Shown: in pieces, positions 55,669 through 64,000 of the stretch
How positions within the stretch are numbered: the stretch's first letter is position 1
How the letters are laid out: each line of letters begins with the position of its first letter
Assembly (NCBI GenBank): GCA_037968475.1
Contig: JBBKVO010000008.1
Location: 62,001 to 126,000, forward strand
Source of the DNA: SB11 sp037968475
GTDB taxonomy: Bacteria > Bacteroidota > Bacteroidia > UBA8524
Reading direction: 5' to 3'
DNA length: 64,000 bases
Position numbers and translations under genes: made by a program
The notes under the pieces: model-generated
The model's database searches: none
Told to the model about the DNA's origin: nothing
The model's input: only the letters and a program-made list of their open reading frames with translations

Positions 55669-57168
55669 TTATTGTGCTACAAAAAACTGTACACGGCGGT
55701 TGGCTTGCAATTGCATTGCAGTAGTACCGGTAGTAATGGGTACACGCTCGCCATTGGTTTTGGTAATCAAACGTGAAGGGTCAACACCAAATTTCACTAA
55801 TATTTTTTTAACGTTATCAGCACGGCGTTGGGCTAATTTTAAGTTATAAGCATCAGAGTTGCGTAAATCAGCATTACCAATTACTTCTAATTTAATATTA
55901 GGGTTATTTTTCATTGCCAATGCTACGTTTTGCAAATCAGGCAAATGTGTAGGATATGGCTCATCAATATTAGTCGCAAAAAACACTGCGGGCAAAAAGC
56001 TAATACCGCCTCTACCACCAATGCTGGTAATAATATTATTACCTTGGTTGTTCACTATTTGGTCGGCAGCTTCTTTAGACATAATGGGTATACCTTGGTG
56101 GTTTACCATATACCTAGAATCTGTATTAGGCGATAAATCTAAAATATCAGGTACACCATCACCATCTTCATCTTCAGCCATACCTGTGTTAGGGTCTACC
56201 TTAGCACCCGGAGGTGTGTTTGGTTCTTGATCGTTTATATCGGGTACACCGTCGTTATCCAAATCTACAGCTTCACCACTTCCCCATACTTTTGCACCTG
56301 CAGGAGTGTTTTCTTCTTTGTCAAACCTATCAGCAACACCATCACCATCAGAATCTTTATCTAACTTATCCAGTTTCTGGCTGATATTAGTTACCTCTTC
56401 ATAAACACTGGCAATAGGGTTAATCCAATCTAAGTGTTCACGTCCGCCTTTGCCAATTTTAAAGTTTAAAACCAACTGAGGGAAAGAATAAGAATCGAAC
56501 CTACGGTTGGGATGTATTGGTGCGTTAAGAATATCCATAGAGTCTGTACGTGTCCAGCGCATACCGTATTCAAACCCAATATCAAGGCTTTTATTAATAT
56601 TACGCTTTATACCTATACCATAGGTAAACGCTATATGCGTTTTATTATACTGAGTATTCCGTTTAGTAGCACTTGATGTAAGCTCAAAAGTACTTTTACT
56701 TCGCATCATCACTTGCCCAACTCCCGCAAAAGTATACATATTCCACTTCCAGTGTTCTTTAAAGAAAGATATATTACCTACCGTTAAAATCAGCTGACCT
56801 TGGTATTCAAATATGTTTGAGTTTAAATCGTAATACTTAAACCCAAACTGTGATGGTTTTTGAACTGCTGAGCGTACATTAGCTACATTAAACAATACCC
56901 TTACACCTAATACGTGCGAAAGATTGTAGCGAAAGTTAGCTCCTACTGCCCATCCTGGCTTAATTTTATCAGCATCACCATGAAAGAATGATGAACCTGC
57001 CTGCAAACCAACAACCATACGTTTGGCTTCTTTAGTAAAAAGGAAACGCGCCGCTTTTGATTTAGCTACCTCCTTCTTATCGGCAGCAGTCTTTTTCTGT
57101 GCTAGTGCTGGAAGGGCTAACAATCCTATTAATACAAAGGACAAGGTTAGTTTAAAGATTGTTTTCAT
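55669..57168 (-). CDS. OmpA family protein with TSP3 calcium-repeat linker
   Basis: 499 aa from the ATG at 57168, which gives a standard signal peptide (L-L-A-L-P-A-L-A-Q); an in-frame ATG at 57219 would add 17 non-signal residues. An N-terminal barrel (about 45-260) leads to four Asp-rich thrombospondin-3 repeats (D-S-D-G-D-G-V, D-L-D-N-D-G-V-P-D, D-E-D-G-D-G-V-P-D) and then a C-terminal OmpA domain with N-A-D-L-R-N-S-D and L-A-Q-R-R-A-D-N-V-K-K-I-L, ending N-R-R-V-Q-F. The usual G-H-T-D is replaced by G-N-A-D. It lies 200 bp downstream of the GldL/M-like cluster on the same strand and could anchor that apparatus to peptidoglycan, but this is only positional. Confidence 0.9.
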   Translation of the reverse strand: MKTIFKLTLSFVLIGLLALPALAQKKTAADKKEVAKSKAARFLFTKEAKRMVVGLQAGSSFFHGDADKIKPGWAVGANFRYNLSHVLGVRVLFNVANVRSAVQKPSQFGFKYYDLNSNIFEYQGQLILTVGNISFFKEHWKWNMYTFAGVGQVMMRSKSTFELTSSATKRNTQYNKTHIAFTYGIGIKRNINKSLDIGFEYGMRWTRTDSMDILNAPIHPNRRFDSYSFPQLVLNFKIGKGGREHLDWINPIASVYEEVTNISQKLDKLDKDSDGDGVADRFDKEENTPAGAKVWGSGEAVDLDNDGVPDINDQEPNTPPGAKVDPNTGMAEDEDGDGVPDILDLSPNTDSRYMVNHQGIPIMSKEAADQIVNNQGNNIITSIGGRGGISFLPAVFFATNIDEPYPTHLPDLQNVALAMKNNPNIKLEVIGNADLRNSDAYNLKLAQRRADNVKKILVKFGVDPSRLITKTNGERVPITTGTTAMQLQANRRVQFFVAQ

Positions 57169-57420
57169 AAATAAGTGTAAATCTTTACTCAATAATAAGT
57201 TATTAGTATAGTGAAACATGGAATGAGTTATTAACCAATTTTGTTATAAAATCTTGGAATATGTTTTTTCTTGTATTATTTATTGTTACAATATTGCAGG
57301 GTCTTGAAGTGAAATATAATATTTTAGGTGCTTTTTGCAAGGAAAATACCTGATATTTTTAGTTTACTTGCCTATATTTCTTATTGTACACTATTATACA
57401 CACCTTGCTATAACTACTGT

Positions 57421-59586
57421 TTAAAACCTATACGATAGACTTATGCCTAATAGCAAATACCAGTCTTTTTTATCCGGATCGCCCCGTATATTACCTTCCG
57501 GAAATTTACCCGGATTTATAAGGTTTCTAATTGCTGTTGCATCTTCACCCGAATTTTGGGTTTGCACGGCAGCTATATCAGGATATTTTGTACTAACATC
57601 ATCTAAATAGTCAGTAAATGTTTTTACAAAATCAACTTCCATTTCTACAATAAAATGATATCCCAATAAAGTTTTGAAACTAAGGCTAATGGGTAGTGCT
57701 AGCTGGGTAAGGCTGTATGATTTTGTAGCGCCTATCGTCTGTCCTTCTGTACCTATTGCGTGTAAATCGTATGTCTTTCCGTTATAAGTAGCTGTTGGTT
57801 TAAAATGGAAAACGGTAAAACCTGTACTAATACTGGGTATAAAACGATTCCTGTCGTTAAACACATAGGGACTTAGATGGTACTCCAACTGCCCTGAAAT
57901 ACTATATAGTGGCGATCTGAAATTTAGATTTCTACGGCGTTTTAAAGCGCTTTCAGAGTGTCTGTCATTTCCACTAAGATGCCCAATATCAAGTAAACCG
58001 CGTACACTTAGTCTTTTCTTAAAATTATATCTAAATCGTAGTCCGTAAACGTAGTTAATCTCATCCCTATTAAAACCATTAGTACTTAAATCTCCAAAAT
58101 AATTGGTTACACCGCTCATTACGCCCCATTCTACAGAGGTTTTACGTTGTTCCATTTCTTTTAGCGTAGGGTCAATAGTTTCAATTTCAGCAGCACTAGG
58201 CAAAGGTTTTTTCCAAAGAGCGGCATTGGCAAAAAATAAGTCTAAGTTTATTTTACGGTTATTTTTATACTGCCCGTAAATTTTATTTAAGAATAACCTG
58301 CCCAAGTCGAAACTTGGTAATTCAAAGCCTTCATTATCTGTAAGTCCACCAAGTTTTAAATAAAAAGCATGCTCAATACCCGCTACTTTTTCTATAACTA
58401 ATATGGCCGTTTTGCTGCCTTTGGTGTAGTTAAATTTAAAATCGTTTATAGGCTGGCTTAGTATTTTACCGATAGAGGTATCAAGATATACTGCCAGTAG
58501 TTGTGGTTTTTGTTTGCCGTCAATTGGTTTTGAAAGATACAGTGTAATTGTTTTGCCTATATAATCTACCACAGGCGATTTTGCATTAAATACCTTTCCG
58601 TCAACTTCAACATAATCAATAAATGCTTTTGTATTTTGAGGGATTGTTTTAGCAATGGGTGAGATAGTGATTGATGGGGCAAACTTATCTTTATTAAACC
58701 CAAAGATACGCAACAGAGCTGCCGCATCATCTGTGGCATGACCCCAATAGTTGTTTTTTGCTGTAAAATCTTGTGCTGTACCTTCTAAACCTATACCTGA
58801 AAAATCTATAACAGTATCTGATTCATCATGAAAGGTATAGTTATTTATCAATACATTGTTTTCAAATTGCAATGCCGTTTTACCATCGTCATTACCCAGT
58901 TGCCCGTAAATAACATTGTTTTTGGCTCTCCCCCTATAATCGTAATACGAGTTATTGCAAAAAACGTTGTTATTAAAGTTATAGGCAATATTGTAGGTTG
59001 ATAGGTTGATGATGTTGATATTGCTATAATTATCATTAAACAGGTTCGCTTCAAAAATAAAGGGCATTATCGCCCTGTTTTTAAGGTGCTCGGCATCAGC
59101 AATTAAAATTGCAGCATCGTTGGTATTAATATTTGTAAATTGAGAATTGGTAATGGTTACCTGCTTACGGTACCATTTATTATCAAACGATAACGGGCGA
59201 ATGAGCGATGAAAAAACAGCATATTTAATATCGATTTCGGCAGCGTTGTTTTCTCCTGTAATGTTTATACCTATGCCCTCTTCGCCATTGTTAAGGCTGT
59301 AAATACGCACTAGTTTGTTTGGCTCGCCAACAATTTTTAAGCTGCCCAAAACTATTATTTCTGTTCCCGGATTAAATACTAATTGACTGCCTGCTTCTAC
59401 CGTTAATACTACGTCTTTACCAACTCTTAGGTTTGAACTGATAAGGTAACGACCTTTTTCTAATGTTTTGTTTGAGAATATGTTACCCGAAAGAGGGATA
59501 AATGCGGTACTGTCTGTTTCGGCACGGCAAAGTTGCACCGCCAAAACAGCCCACAGTAAAAACATATATTTAATTCCCTTTAGCAC
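57421..59586 (-). CDS. Outer-membrane protein: beta-helix domain fused to a DUF6089/PorG-like barrel
   Basis: 721 aa. A signal peptide (L-L-W-A-V-L-A-V-Q-L-C-R-A) is followed by ~260 residues with the repeated hydrophobic rhythm of a right-handed beta-helix (L-T-V-E-A-G-S-Q-L-V-F-N-P-G-T-E-I; many N-N-V-F turns). A middle ~170-residue beta domain follows. The last ~240 residues match the DUF6089 barrel to which T9SS PorG belongs: T-N-Y-F-G-D-L-S, Y-G-L-R-F-R-Y-N-F, L-N-F-R-S-P-L-Y, L-G-Y-H-F-I-V-E-M-E and F-T-D-Y-L-D-D-V-S, ending in the barrel-type S-L-S-Y-R-F. Ordinary PorG proteins are ~230 residues and lack the beta-helix. It lies 14 bp after the GldM-like gene and is probably its outer-membrane partner. 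Confidence 0.8.
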   Translation of the reverse strand: MLKGIKYMFLLWAVLAVQLCRAETDSTAFIPLSGNIFSNKTLEKGRYLISSNLRVGKDVVLTVEAGSQLVFNPGTEIIVLGSLKIVGEPNKLVRIYSLNNGEEGIGINITGENNAAEIDIKYAVFSSLIRPLSFDNKWYRKQVTITNSQFTNINTNDAAILIADAEHLKNRAIMPFIFEANLFNDNYSNINIINLSTYNIAYNFNNNVFCNNSYYDYRGRAKNNVIYGQLGNDDGKTALQFENNVLINNYTFHDESDTVIDFSGIGLEGTAQDFTAKNNYWGHATDDAAALLRIFGFNKDKFAPSITISPIAKTIPQNTKAFIDYVEVDGKVFNAKSPVVDYIGKTITLYLSKPIDGKQKPQLLAVYLDTSIGKILSQPINDFKFNYTKGSKTAILVIEKVAGIEHAFYLKLGGLTDNEGFELPSFDLGRLFLNKIYGQYKNNRKINLDLFFANAALWKKPLPSAAEIETIDPTLKEMEQRKTSVEWGVMSGVTNYFGDLSTNGFNRDEINYVYGLRFRYNFKKRLSVRGLLDIGHLSGNDRHSESALKRRRNLNFRSPLYSISGQLEYHLSPYVFNDRNRFIPSISTGFTVFHFKPTATYNGKTYDLHAIGTEGQTIGATKSYSLTQLALPISLSFKTLLGYHFIVEMEVDFVKTFTDYLDDVSTKYPDIAAVQTQNSGEDATAIRNLINPGKFPEGNIRGDPDKKDWYLLLGISLSYRF

Positions 59587-59600
59587 TTTAAAAATTAACT

Positions 59601-61166
59601 TTATTTAACACTAAAAACCACAGGTGCCACATCTTTCAGTGTGCCATCAGTAGCTTTTATTTTTATATTATCTATCACCAACAAATCACCGTTTCTGGTT
59701 TCTCTAAGCAACTTTCTTGCTTCATAGGTAAAGGTTTCCCCTCTGTTTACAACTGATTCTTTACCTCTACTATGCACCCAAATCACTTCAAAACTAAGTA
59801 TATTATAAATATCTTCTGCATCAATAGAAGGAGCATTTGCTACCAATTTATTTTGCACTTGCAGTATTTTTTGCGAAATATTCCCTCCTGCTTTCCCATC
59901 AAGCGATATGCTGGGTGCAGGTAGTTTTTTTACTTCGTAGGTTTCTTCTACTACCAAAAATCTTCCATCTTTATTTTTTGCATACACTTTTAAGTGTGCT
60001 AAGCCTTCAGCCGCAAAGCGCAGGTAATATTTGCCACCAAAGGGTATTACCTCACCCATATCTATTTCGGCCTCAATCTCCTGCCCTTCCAGTCTACTGG
60101 TTTGAATCAGTATGGGGTTATCAATACCCATATACAGCACTTCGGGAGTGTTTTTTTCTGTATAGGCATTACGAAGGGTGGTTACAGTAAAGTTTTGCGT
60201 GTTTGCCTTTGCACTGTCTTCTACAACAAGCTCAAATTTCCCTGTTTCATTAGCTATAAACGATACTATACCTCCATCGCCAATATTAAGTGTTTTTATA
60301 AATTTCCCACCCTTTTTTAGGTACGTTTTTATCCCGCTATAATCTCCATCACCCGAGCCTCCATTGCCTTTTCCCTTACCTTTTCTAAGTGAGTCGAGAA
60401 GAATAACCTTAAAGGCTATTTTATCTCCCAATTCAAAACTTTTTGCTGCCAGTACTTCAACTGCTATTGAGTTACTTGATAGTATGCTAATGTTCTTTTC
60501 AGCGTTTCCGTCACTAACATTATTAACTAAATATTCTATTAGCTTTAGCTTGGTATATGCTAAATCGGCTTTGATTTTTGCGAGGTTGGCACCTACAACA
60601 GCCACAGGAGTTTTACTGAAAAAATAGCTCTCCCAAGTTTTGTTTTTGCCTTTTGAATTAACGATTTTAATATTGGTAGGTAAAATAGAATCGAGAAAAG
60701 GGGTAATGTTTTTTAGATTGTTACCACGTATTTTCTCTTTAATAGCTTCTATCTGTTTTTCAAGCAAAGTGGCTCTGCCATCATCAACTAAAAGATTGCT
60801 GGCTAATAAAAAGTTTTTTGATTTGTTGATGTAGTTATTGCCATTATAGCCACCCGCACTAATCTCTAATGCATTTTGCATACGATTGATATGTGCTGTT
60901 GCTGAATCTATGGCTATTGCAATGTCCATAATGCTATAATAGTCTTGTGCCAAAGGAGTATTAAGATACAGTTGTTCGCTTAATAGACTTTTTTGGTTGG
61001 CAGCTTTCAGTGCAAATTCTCCTTCGCTCTGTTCAAAAGTACGTTTTAGGTATTTTGAAGAATCAATAAAATCTGAAGGCAAATAAATAAAAGCAAGGGT
61101 AATAAACACCAAATACATAAGATTGATGAGTTTTTGCCTTAGCTCGTTATTTGAATTGCCAAACAT
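59601..61166 (-). CDS. GldM-like protein (paralogue of the T9SS/gliding motor shaft)
   Basis: 521 aa, close to canonical GldM. The N-terminus N-E-L-R-Q-K-L-I-N-L-M-Y-L-V carries the single transmembrane helix signature of GldM, including R10, which matches the conserved motor arginine (Arg9 in Flavobacterium johnsoniae). The long extracytoplasmic part is expected to form the periplasm-spanning dimeric shaft. It ends with a strand pattern T-Y-E-A-R-K-L-L-R-E-T-R-N-G-D and I-K-A-T-D-G-T, as in the last domain of GldM. A Gly/Lys-rich G-K-G-K-G-N-G-G-S-G-D-G-D stretch near residue 265-280 is unusual. It lies 21 bp after the GldL-like gene. Confidence 0.88.
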   Translation of the reverse strand: MFGNSNNELRQKLINLMYLVFITLAFIYLPSDFIDSSKYLKRTFEQSEGEFALKAANQKSLLSEQLYLNTPLAQDYYSIMDIAIAIDSATAHINRMQNALEISAGGYNGNNYINKSKNFLLASNLLVDDGRATLLEKQIEAIKEKIRGNNLKNITPFLDSILPTNIKIVNSKGKNKTWESYFFSKTPVAVVGANLAKIKADLAYTKLKLIEYLVNNVSDGNAEKNISILSSNSIAVEVLAAKSFELGDKIAFKVILLDSLRKGKGKGNGGSGDGDYSGIKTYLKKGGKFIKTLNIGDGGIVSFIANETGKFELVVEDSAKANTQNFTVTTLRNAYTEKNTPEVLYMGIDNPILIQTSRLEGQEIEAEIDMGEVIPFGGKYYLRFAAEGLAHLKVYAKNKDGRFLVVEETYEVKKLPAPSISLDGKAGGNISQKILQVQNKLVANAPSIDAEDIYNILSFEVIWVHSRGKESVVNRGETFTYEARKLLRETRNGDLLVIDNIKIKATDGTLKDVAPVVFSVK

Positions 61167-61187
61167 CCCTATTCCTTCCCCGCTATA

Positions 61188-61727
61188 CTATTGTTTTACC
61201 TCTTTTTTACCCCTGCTACCCATAACATCGTTAAAGTCGTTGTAAAACTCGTTAACGTTATTAAGGTTACGTTTCAACTCCTTCATCTGTCCTTCATACC
61301 CATTATTGGCATCTTCAAGTTTTTTAATACTTGTATTCATGCTTTCTATTGAGTGAGTAAGTTGGGTAAAAATGGTGTTTAACTTGTCTAAGTTATCTTC
61401 CATTTGAGAAAGTTTGCTTTCAAGATAATTCGAATTGCGTTTTACAATATCGTTGTTTATACCTACTTGGTCGTAGGTGCGAAAGTCATCTTCGTTTTCA
61501 TCTAAGATGCCGGGGAAAACCTTCTCCCACTTGTAGTTTCTGCGGGTATTTTTAAATTTAAATGATGAGATAAGAAACACAATTACCTCTGTGCCTAAGC
61601 CAATAACAAAAATTTCATCGGCGTACTTCCAATCCAAAAACTTAGCCATAGCACCTAATATTACTATTGCCGCGCCAACACCATAAACAAAATTTAAATA
61701 ATCAAAAGTGGTCTTTACTCTTTCCAT
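61188..61727 (-). CDS. GldL-like protein (paralogue of the T9SS/gliding motor stator)
   Basis: 179 aa, shorter than canonical GldL. Two transmembrane helices (about 13-30 and 37-54) contain Y15, K29 and E47 in G-L-G-T-E-V-I-V-F. E47 is the position of the essential proton-path glutamate of GldL (Glu49 in F. johnsoniae), and Y-K-W-E-K-V-F-P after helix 2 is also typical. The cytoplasmic part is a coiled coil (about 95-170). In the canonical system a GldL pentamer surrounds two GldM helices; this pair should do the same. There is no gldK or gldN next to it. It is preceded by bshC (64 bp away) on the same strand. Confidence 0.88.
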   Translation of the reverse strand: MERVKTTFDYLNFVYGVGAAIVILGAMAKFLDWKYADEIFVIGLGTEVIVFLISSFKFKNTRRNYKWEKVFPGILDENEDDFRTYDQVGINNDIVKRNSNYLESKLSQMEDNLDKLNTIFTQLTHSIESMNTSIKKLEDANNGYEGQMKELKRNLNNVNEFYNDFNDVMGSRGKKEVKQ

Positions 61728-61791
61728 TGCACAATCCTAACCTATTTGTTGCAAACAAATTTAACAATAGGCACGAAGTACGGAAAATGAT

Positions 61792-63399
61792 TTATTCAAA
61801 TGGGGGTATAGCTATGATGAGTGGACTTTTTTGCTGATTAATATTTACCAACAGTGCTTCAATATTTTGTGGATTACTAAGGTAAGCCGCTGAAAGTATG
61901 GTATCTGCACGCTCTGCCAGTTGACCGGGTGTGAAAAACTTATTTTTTATACTTTCTATCTGTTTCAACTGATTTTCAAACTTTTTCTTCTCCAGTTTAT
62001 CTAGTTTAGCATCTAGTTTTTCAAAGGTGTCAGTTATCTTTTTAAACTCGCCTTCTAAAAATGGGCGCAAGTTGTTATCTAACTCTAACGCTTTATTTTT
62101 AATGTTTTCTAGCTCGGTTTCAATGACTTTGTAATGCATGCTGTAATCAGGTGTTCCGCTGCTGTTTTTTGATACAAACTCAGCTTCAAGTTCTTTAGCA
62201 TCTTGTAAAAAATCAGCAATAGTAAAGCCCATGCCTTCTATCTTTTCCGCTATTTTGGGGTTTACTAATATTATCGATTGGCGTAACTCTATTATAGGAA
62301 ACTGCACTTCATTGGCATCAAAACAATCTTTTAGTTGCAGCCAGTAGTTTACCTCGGCAGGGCCACCTATGTATGCTATATTAGGCAATATTAACTCTTG
62401 ATACACGGGGCGCATTACCACATTGGGACTAAAGTTTTCTGGGTGTTGCTCTATCTCGGCTTTTATTTGCTCTTCGCTAAAAGCTATATGGCTATCAAGG
62501 GCTTTGTATACCCCATCTTCAAACAACAAGCGGTAACGTCCGTTTTCTGTTAGATAGAAAAAGTTAATCTCGCGGGGATGTATTTGTGCTTTGTAGTTTT
62601 CTTCAAGCACAGCAGTAGTTTTGTTTACGGCCTCAAAGTTTTTGCCTGTAAATACATCGTTGTATATGTAAGGCTTTAATACCTGTTTCAGTTGGGTATT
62701 ATCAGCGTCAATTACTACCACACCTTCGTGCCCAAATAGTTGGTGTACAATGTAGCGAGTAGCATCGGCAAGGGTAGTGTAGCGGGTATAGGCATCAGTA
62801 AACAAATCAAGTAGCTTTTTGGCTTCCTCGTCGTCGTTCAATACCTCGCGTATTTCGCCCTCTAGTTCATTTATGCTTTGCGGGGCTATTCTGCCTACCG
62901 CTCCGTTATAATCAGGCTGTTGTGGCCAAGCAAATTGCTTATAGAATAGTTGTAAATGGCTTATCTCTTCAAAATCATGGTCTTCAGTTGCCATCCAAAA
63001 TACAGGGACAAACTTTTTACCTATAAATTTTTCTTCTAACCATCGACATTGGGCTATGGTGCTAAGTATTTTGTTTACTACATACAAAGGCCCTAAATAA
63101 ATGTGTATTTGCTGCCCTGTGGTTACAGTGTATGTGTTTTCATTGGCAAGTGCATGTATGTTAGTAGCTACCGGGTTGTTATTACTTAACAAGTCGCCAT
63201 ACTGTTGTTGCAATACATCAACTAATATTTGGCGTTGCTGTGCATCAAAAGTACGTTGCTCAATTCTTTGCTTATACCCATCAAGTGTGGGTGCGTAGTG
63301 ATAAAAGGGTTGTAGTTGTGGCGATTGATTAAGATAATCTATCACCGTTTTTGAATAGAAATTATCAAGGTGCCCGTTGTTGGTAGCTATAAATGGCAT
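61792..63399 (-). CDS. bshC: Bacillithiol biosynthesis cysteine-adding enzyme BshC
   Basis: 535 aa, full length. It performs the last step of bacillithiol synthesis, adding cysteine to glucosaminyl-malate. Recognisable family segments are T-G-Q-Q-I-H-I-Y-L-G-P-L-Y-V-V-N-K-I, F-V-P-V-F-W-M-A-T-E-D-H-D-F-E-E-I and, later, Y-I-G-G-P-A-E-V-N-Y-W. A central coiled coil (L-E-K-L-D-A-K-L-D-K-L-E-K-K) precedes the C-terminal domain. The genes bshA and bshB are not in the window. It lies 24 bp after rimO on the same strand and 64 bp before the GldL-like gene. Confidence 0.94.
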   Translation of the reverse strand: MPFIATNNGHLDNFYSKTVIDYLNQSPQLQPFYHYAPTLDGYKQRIEQRTFDAQQRQILVDVLQQQYGDLLSNNNPVATNIHALANENTYTVTTGQQIHIYLGPLYVVNKILSTIAQCRWLEEKFIGKKFVPVFWMATEDHDFEEISHLQLFYKQFAWPQQPDYNGAVGRIAPQSINELEGEIREVLNDDEEAKKLLDLFTDAYTRYTTLADATRYIVHQLFGHEGVVVIDADNTQLKQVLKPYIYNDVFTGKNFEAVNKTTAVLEENYKAQIHPREINFFYLTENGRYRLLFEDGVYKALDSHIAFSEEQIKAEIEQHPENFSPNVVMRPVYQELILPNIAYIGGPAEVNYWLQLKDCFDANEVQFPIIELRQSIILVNPKIAEKIEGMGFTIADFLQDAKELEAEFVSKNSSGTPDYSMHYKVIETELENIKNKALELDNNLRPFLEGEFKKITDTFEKLDAKLDKLEKKKFENQLKQIESIKNKFFTPGQLAERADTILSAAYLSNPQNIEALLVNINQQKSPLIIAIPPFE

Positions 63400-63423
63400 A
63401 CTTACGTTTTTTAAGGTTTAAGC

Positions 63424-64000
63424 CTATTGTACTACATCACCGTAAAGATCAAACTCTTCGGCGTTGGTAATTTTTACTAGTGCAAAATCGCCCACACGGG
63501 CGTAGTTGGTTTTGGTGTCTACCAATACCTCGTTATCTACTTCGGGCGAGTCGAACTCGGTACGACCAACAAAATAGCCGCCTTCTACCCTATCAAACAA
63601 CACTTTATAGGTATTGCCTATTTTTTGCTTGTTTACTTCTAATGATATTTCTTGCTGCACACCCATCAAGTCTTCGGCGCGTTGGTCTTTTATTTCTTGC
63701 GAAATATCATCGGGCAAAGTGTGTGCATGTGTATTTTCTTCGTGCGAGTAGGTGAAAACGCCCAAACGGTCGAATTTCATTTTCTGTACAAAGTTTACCA
63801 GCTCGTTATATTCTTCTTCGGTTTCACCGGGATGCCCCACCAACATGGTAGTGCGTATGGCTATACCAGGTACTTTTTCGCGAATGGTTTGTATAACTTC
63901 CTCAGTACGTTTACGAGTGATACCCCTACGCATTAGTTTTAGCATATTGTCGGTAGCGTGTTGCAAGGGTATATCTATATACTTGCAAATATTATCACGC
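63424..64000 (-). CDS. rimO: Ribosomal protein S12 methylthiotransferase RimO (3' part, 5' end outside the window)
   Basis: 192 codons are visible, reading in from the window edge; the start lies beyond 64,000. The visible part includes the end of the radical-SAM barrel (Y-I-D-I-P-L-Q-H-A-T-D, M-R-R-G, T-M-L-V-G-H-P-G-E-T-E-E-E-Y) and the C-terminal TRAM domain. The family adds a methylthio group to an Asp of ribosomal protein S12. The Cys-rich radical-SAM motif lies outside. RimO rather than MiaB is favoured by Y-I-D-I-P-L-Q-H and the short TRAM end, but the missing N-terminus leaves some doubt. It is probably the promoter-proximal gene of the rimO-bshC-motor run. Confidence 0.85.
   Translation of the reverse strand, partial: RDNICKYIDIPLQHATDNMLKLMRRGITRKRTEEVIQTIREKVPGIAIRTTMLVGHPGETEEEYNELVNFVQKMKFDRLGVFTYSHEENTHAHTLPDDISQEIKDQRAEDLMGVQQEISLEVNKQKIGNTYKVLFDRVEGGYFVGRTEFDSPEVDNEVLVDTKTNYARVGDFALVKITNAEEFDLYGDVVQ

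Noticed and set aside
61188..61727. Zorya-type or ExbB/TolQ/MotA motor
   Set aside because: The two-helix topology and the Y-K-W-E-K-V-F-P segment match GldL; MotA/ZorA/ExbB have more helices and different motifs.

Overview
The window is chromosomal DNA of a member of the phylum Bacteroidota. It has proteins ending in type IX secretion system (T9SS) type A sorting domains, OmpA proteins with thrombospondin-type-3 calcium repeats, paralogues of the gliding/T9SS motor proteins GldL and GldM, a BshC bacillithiol enzyme, a ParE/ParC pair close to GyrA, and a promoter of the TTTG...TAnnTTTG type used in this phylum. Starts rarely have a Shine-Dalgarno sequence. No rRNA, CRISPR array, prophage or complete insertion sequence is visible.

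Layout. 0-6.9 kb: end of a T9SS cargo, OmpA porin-like protein, large SBBP-repeat T9SS cargo, 3-hydroxybutyryl-CoA dehydrogenase, small membrane protein. 7.0-11.1 kb: gyrA and a secreted TPR protein. 11.3-16.7 kb: an ArsR-SRPBCC-DoxX-YdeI stress cluster with a visible promoter and two operator palindromes, then an AT-rich accessory patch with a possible PD-(D/E)XK-type nuclease. 16.8-21.9 kb: sulfatase, Tet-type MFS exporter, 4Fe-4S protein, T9SS cargo. 22.1-26.2 kb: a three-gene envelope operon (M48 protease, lipoprotein, outer-membrane barrel), a MITE-like element around a perfect 42-bp palindrome, and a divergent MerR/DinB pair sharing an operator. 26.2-31.5 kb: parC, a cupin gene and parE. 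31.7-36.7 kb: a repeat-rich accessory zone with a 466-bp tandem repeat, a RecA-like ATPase, a DUF4062 protein and a four-hairpin element. 36.7-44.6 kb: MFS transporter, free-methionine-sulfoxide reductase, bestrophin, TPR hybrid histidine kinase, a frameshifted serine hydrolase and a HipA-like/DUF3037 pair. 44.6-46.2 kb: a reverse transcriptase resembling the anti-phage (DRT/Abi) class. 47-50.6 kb: a SpoU-type RNA methyltransferase divergent from mutS, then tRNA-Gly and tRNA-Leu. 50.7-55.5 kb: two histidine kinases, an AraC regulator and two small proteins. 55.7-64 kb: OmpA protein, then a run rimO-bshC-GldL-like-GldM-like-(beta-helix + PorG-like barrel), all on the minus strand.

The most interesting locus is 57.4-61.7 kb. 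It encodes a GldL-like inner-membrane protein that keeps the family's TM glutamate, a GldM-like periplasmic shaft protein that keeps the N-terminal arginine, and an outer-membrane protein that joins a beta-helix to a DUF6089/PorG-like barrel. GldK and GldN do not accompany it. I read it as a second, compact, envelope-spanning rotary motor separate from the canonical T9SS. That is inference from sequence resemblance and gene order. A second theme is defence-type cargo (reverse transcriptase, HipA-like kinase with DUF3037, DUF4062 protein, QxK nuclease candidate) sitting in or beside intergenic repeat clusters, which look like the places where this chromosome accepts new genes.
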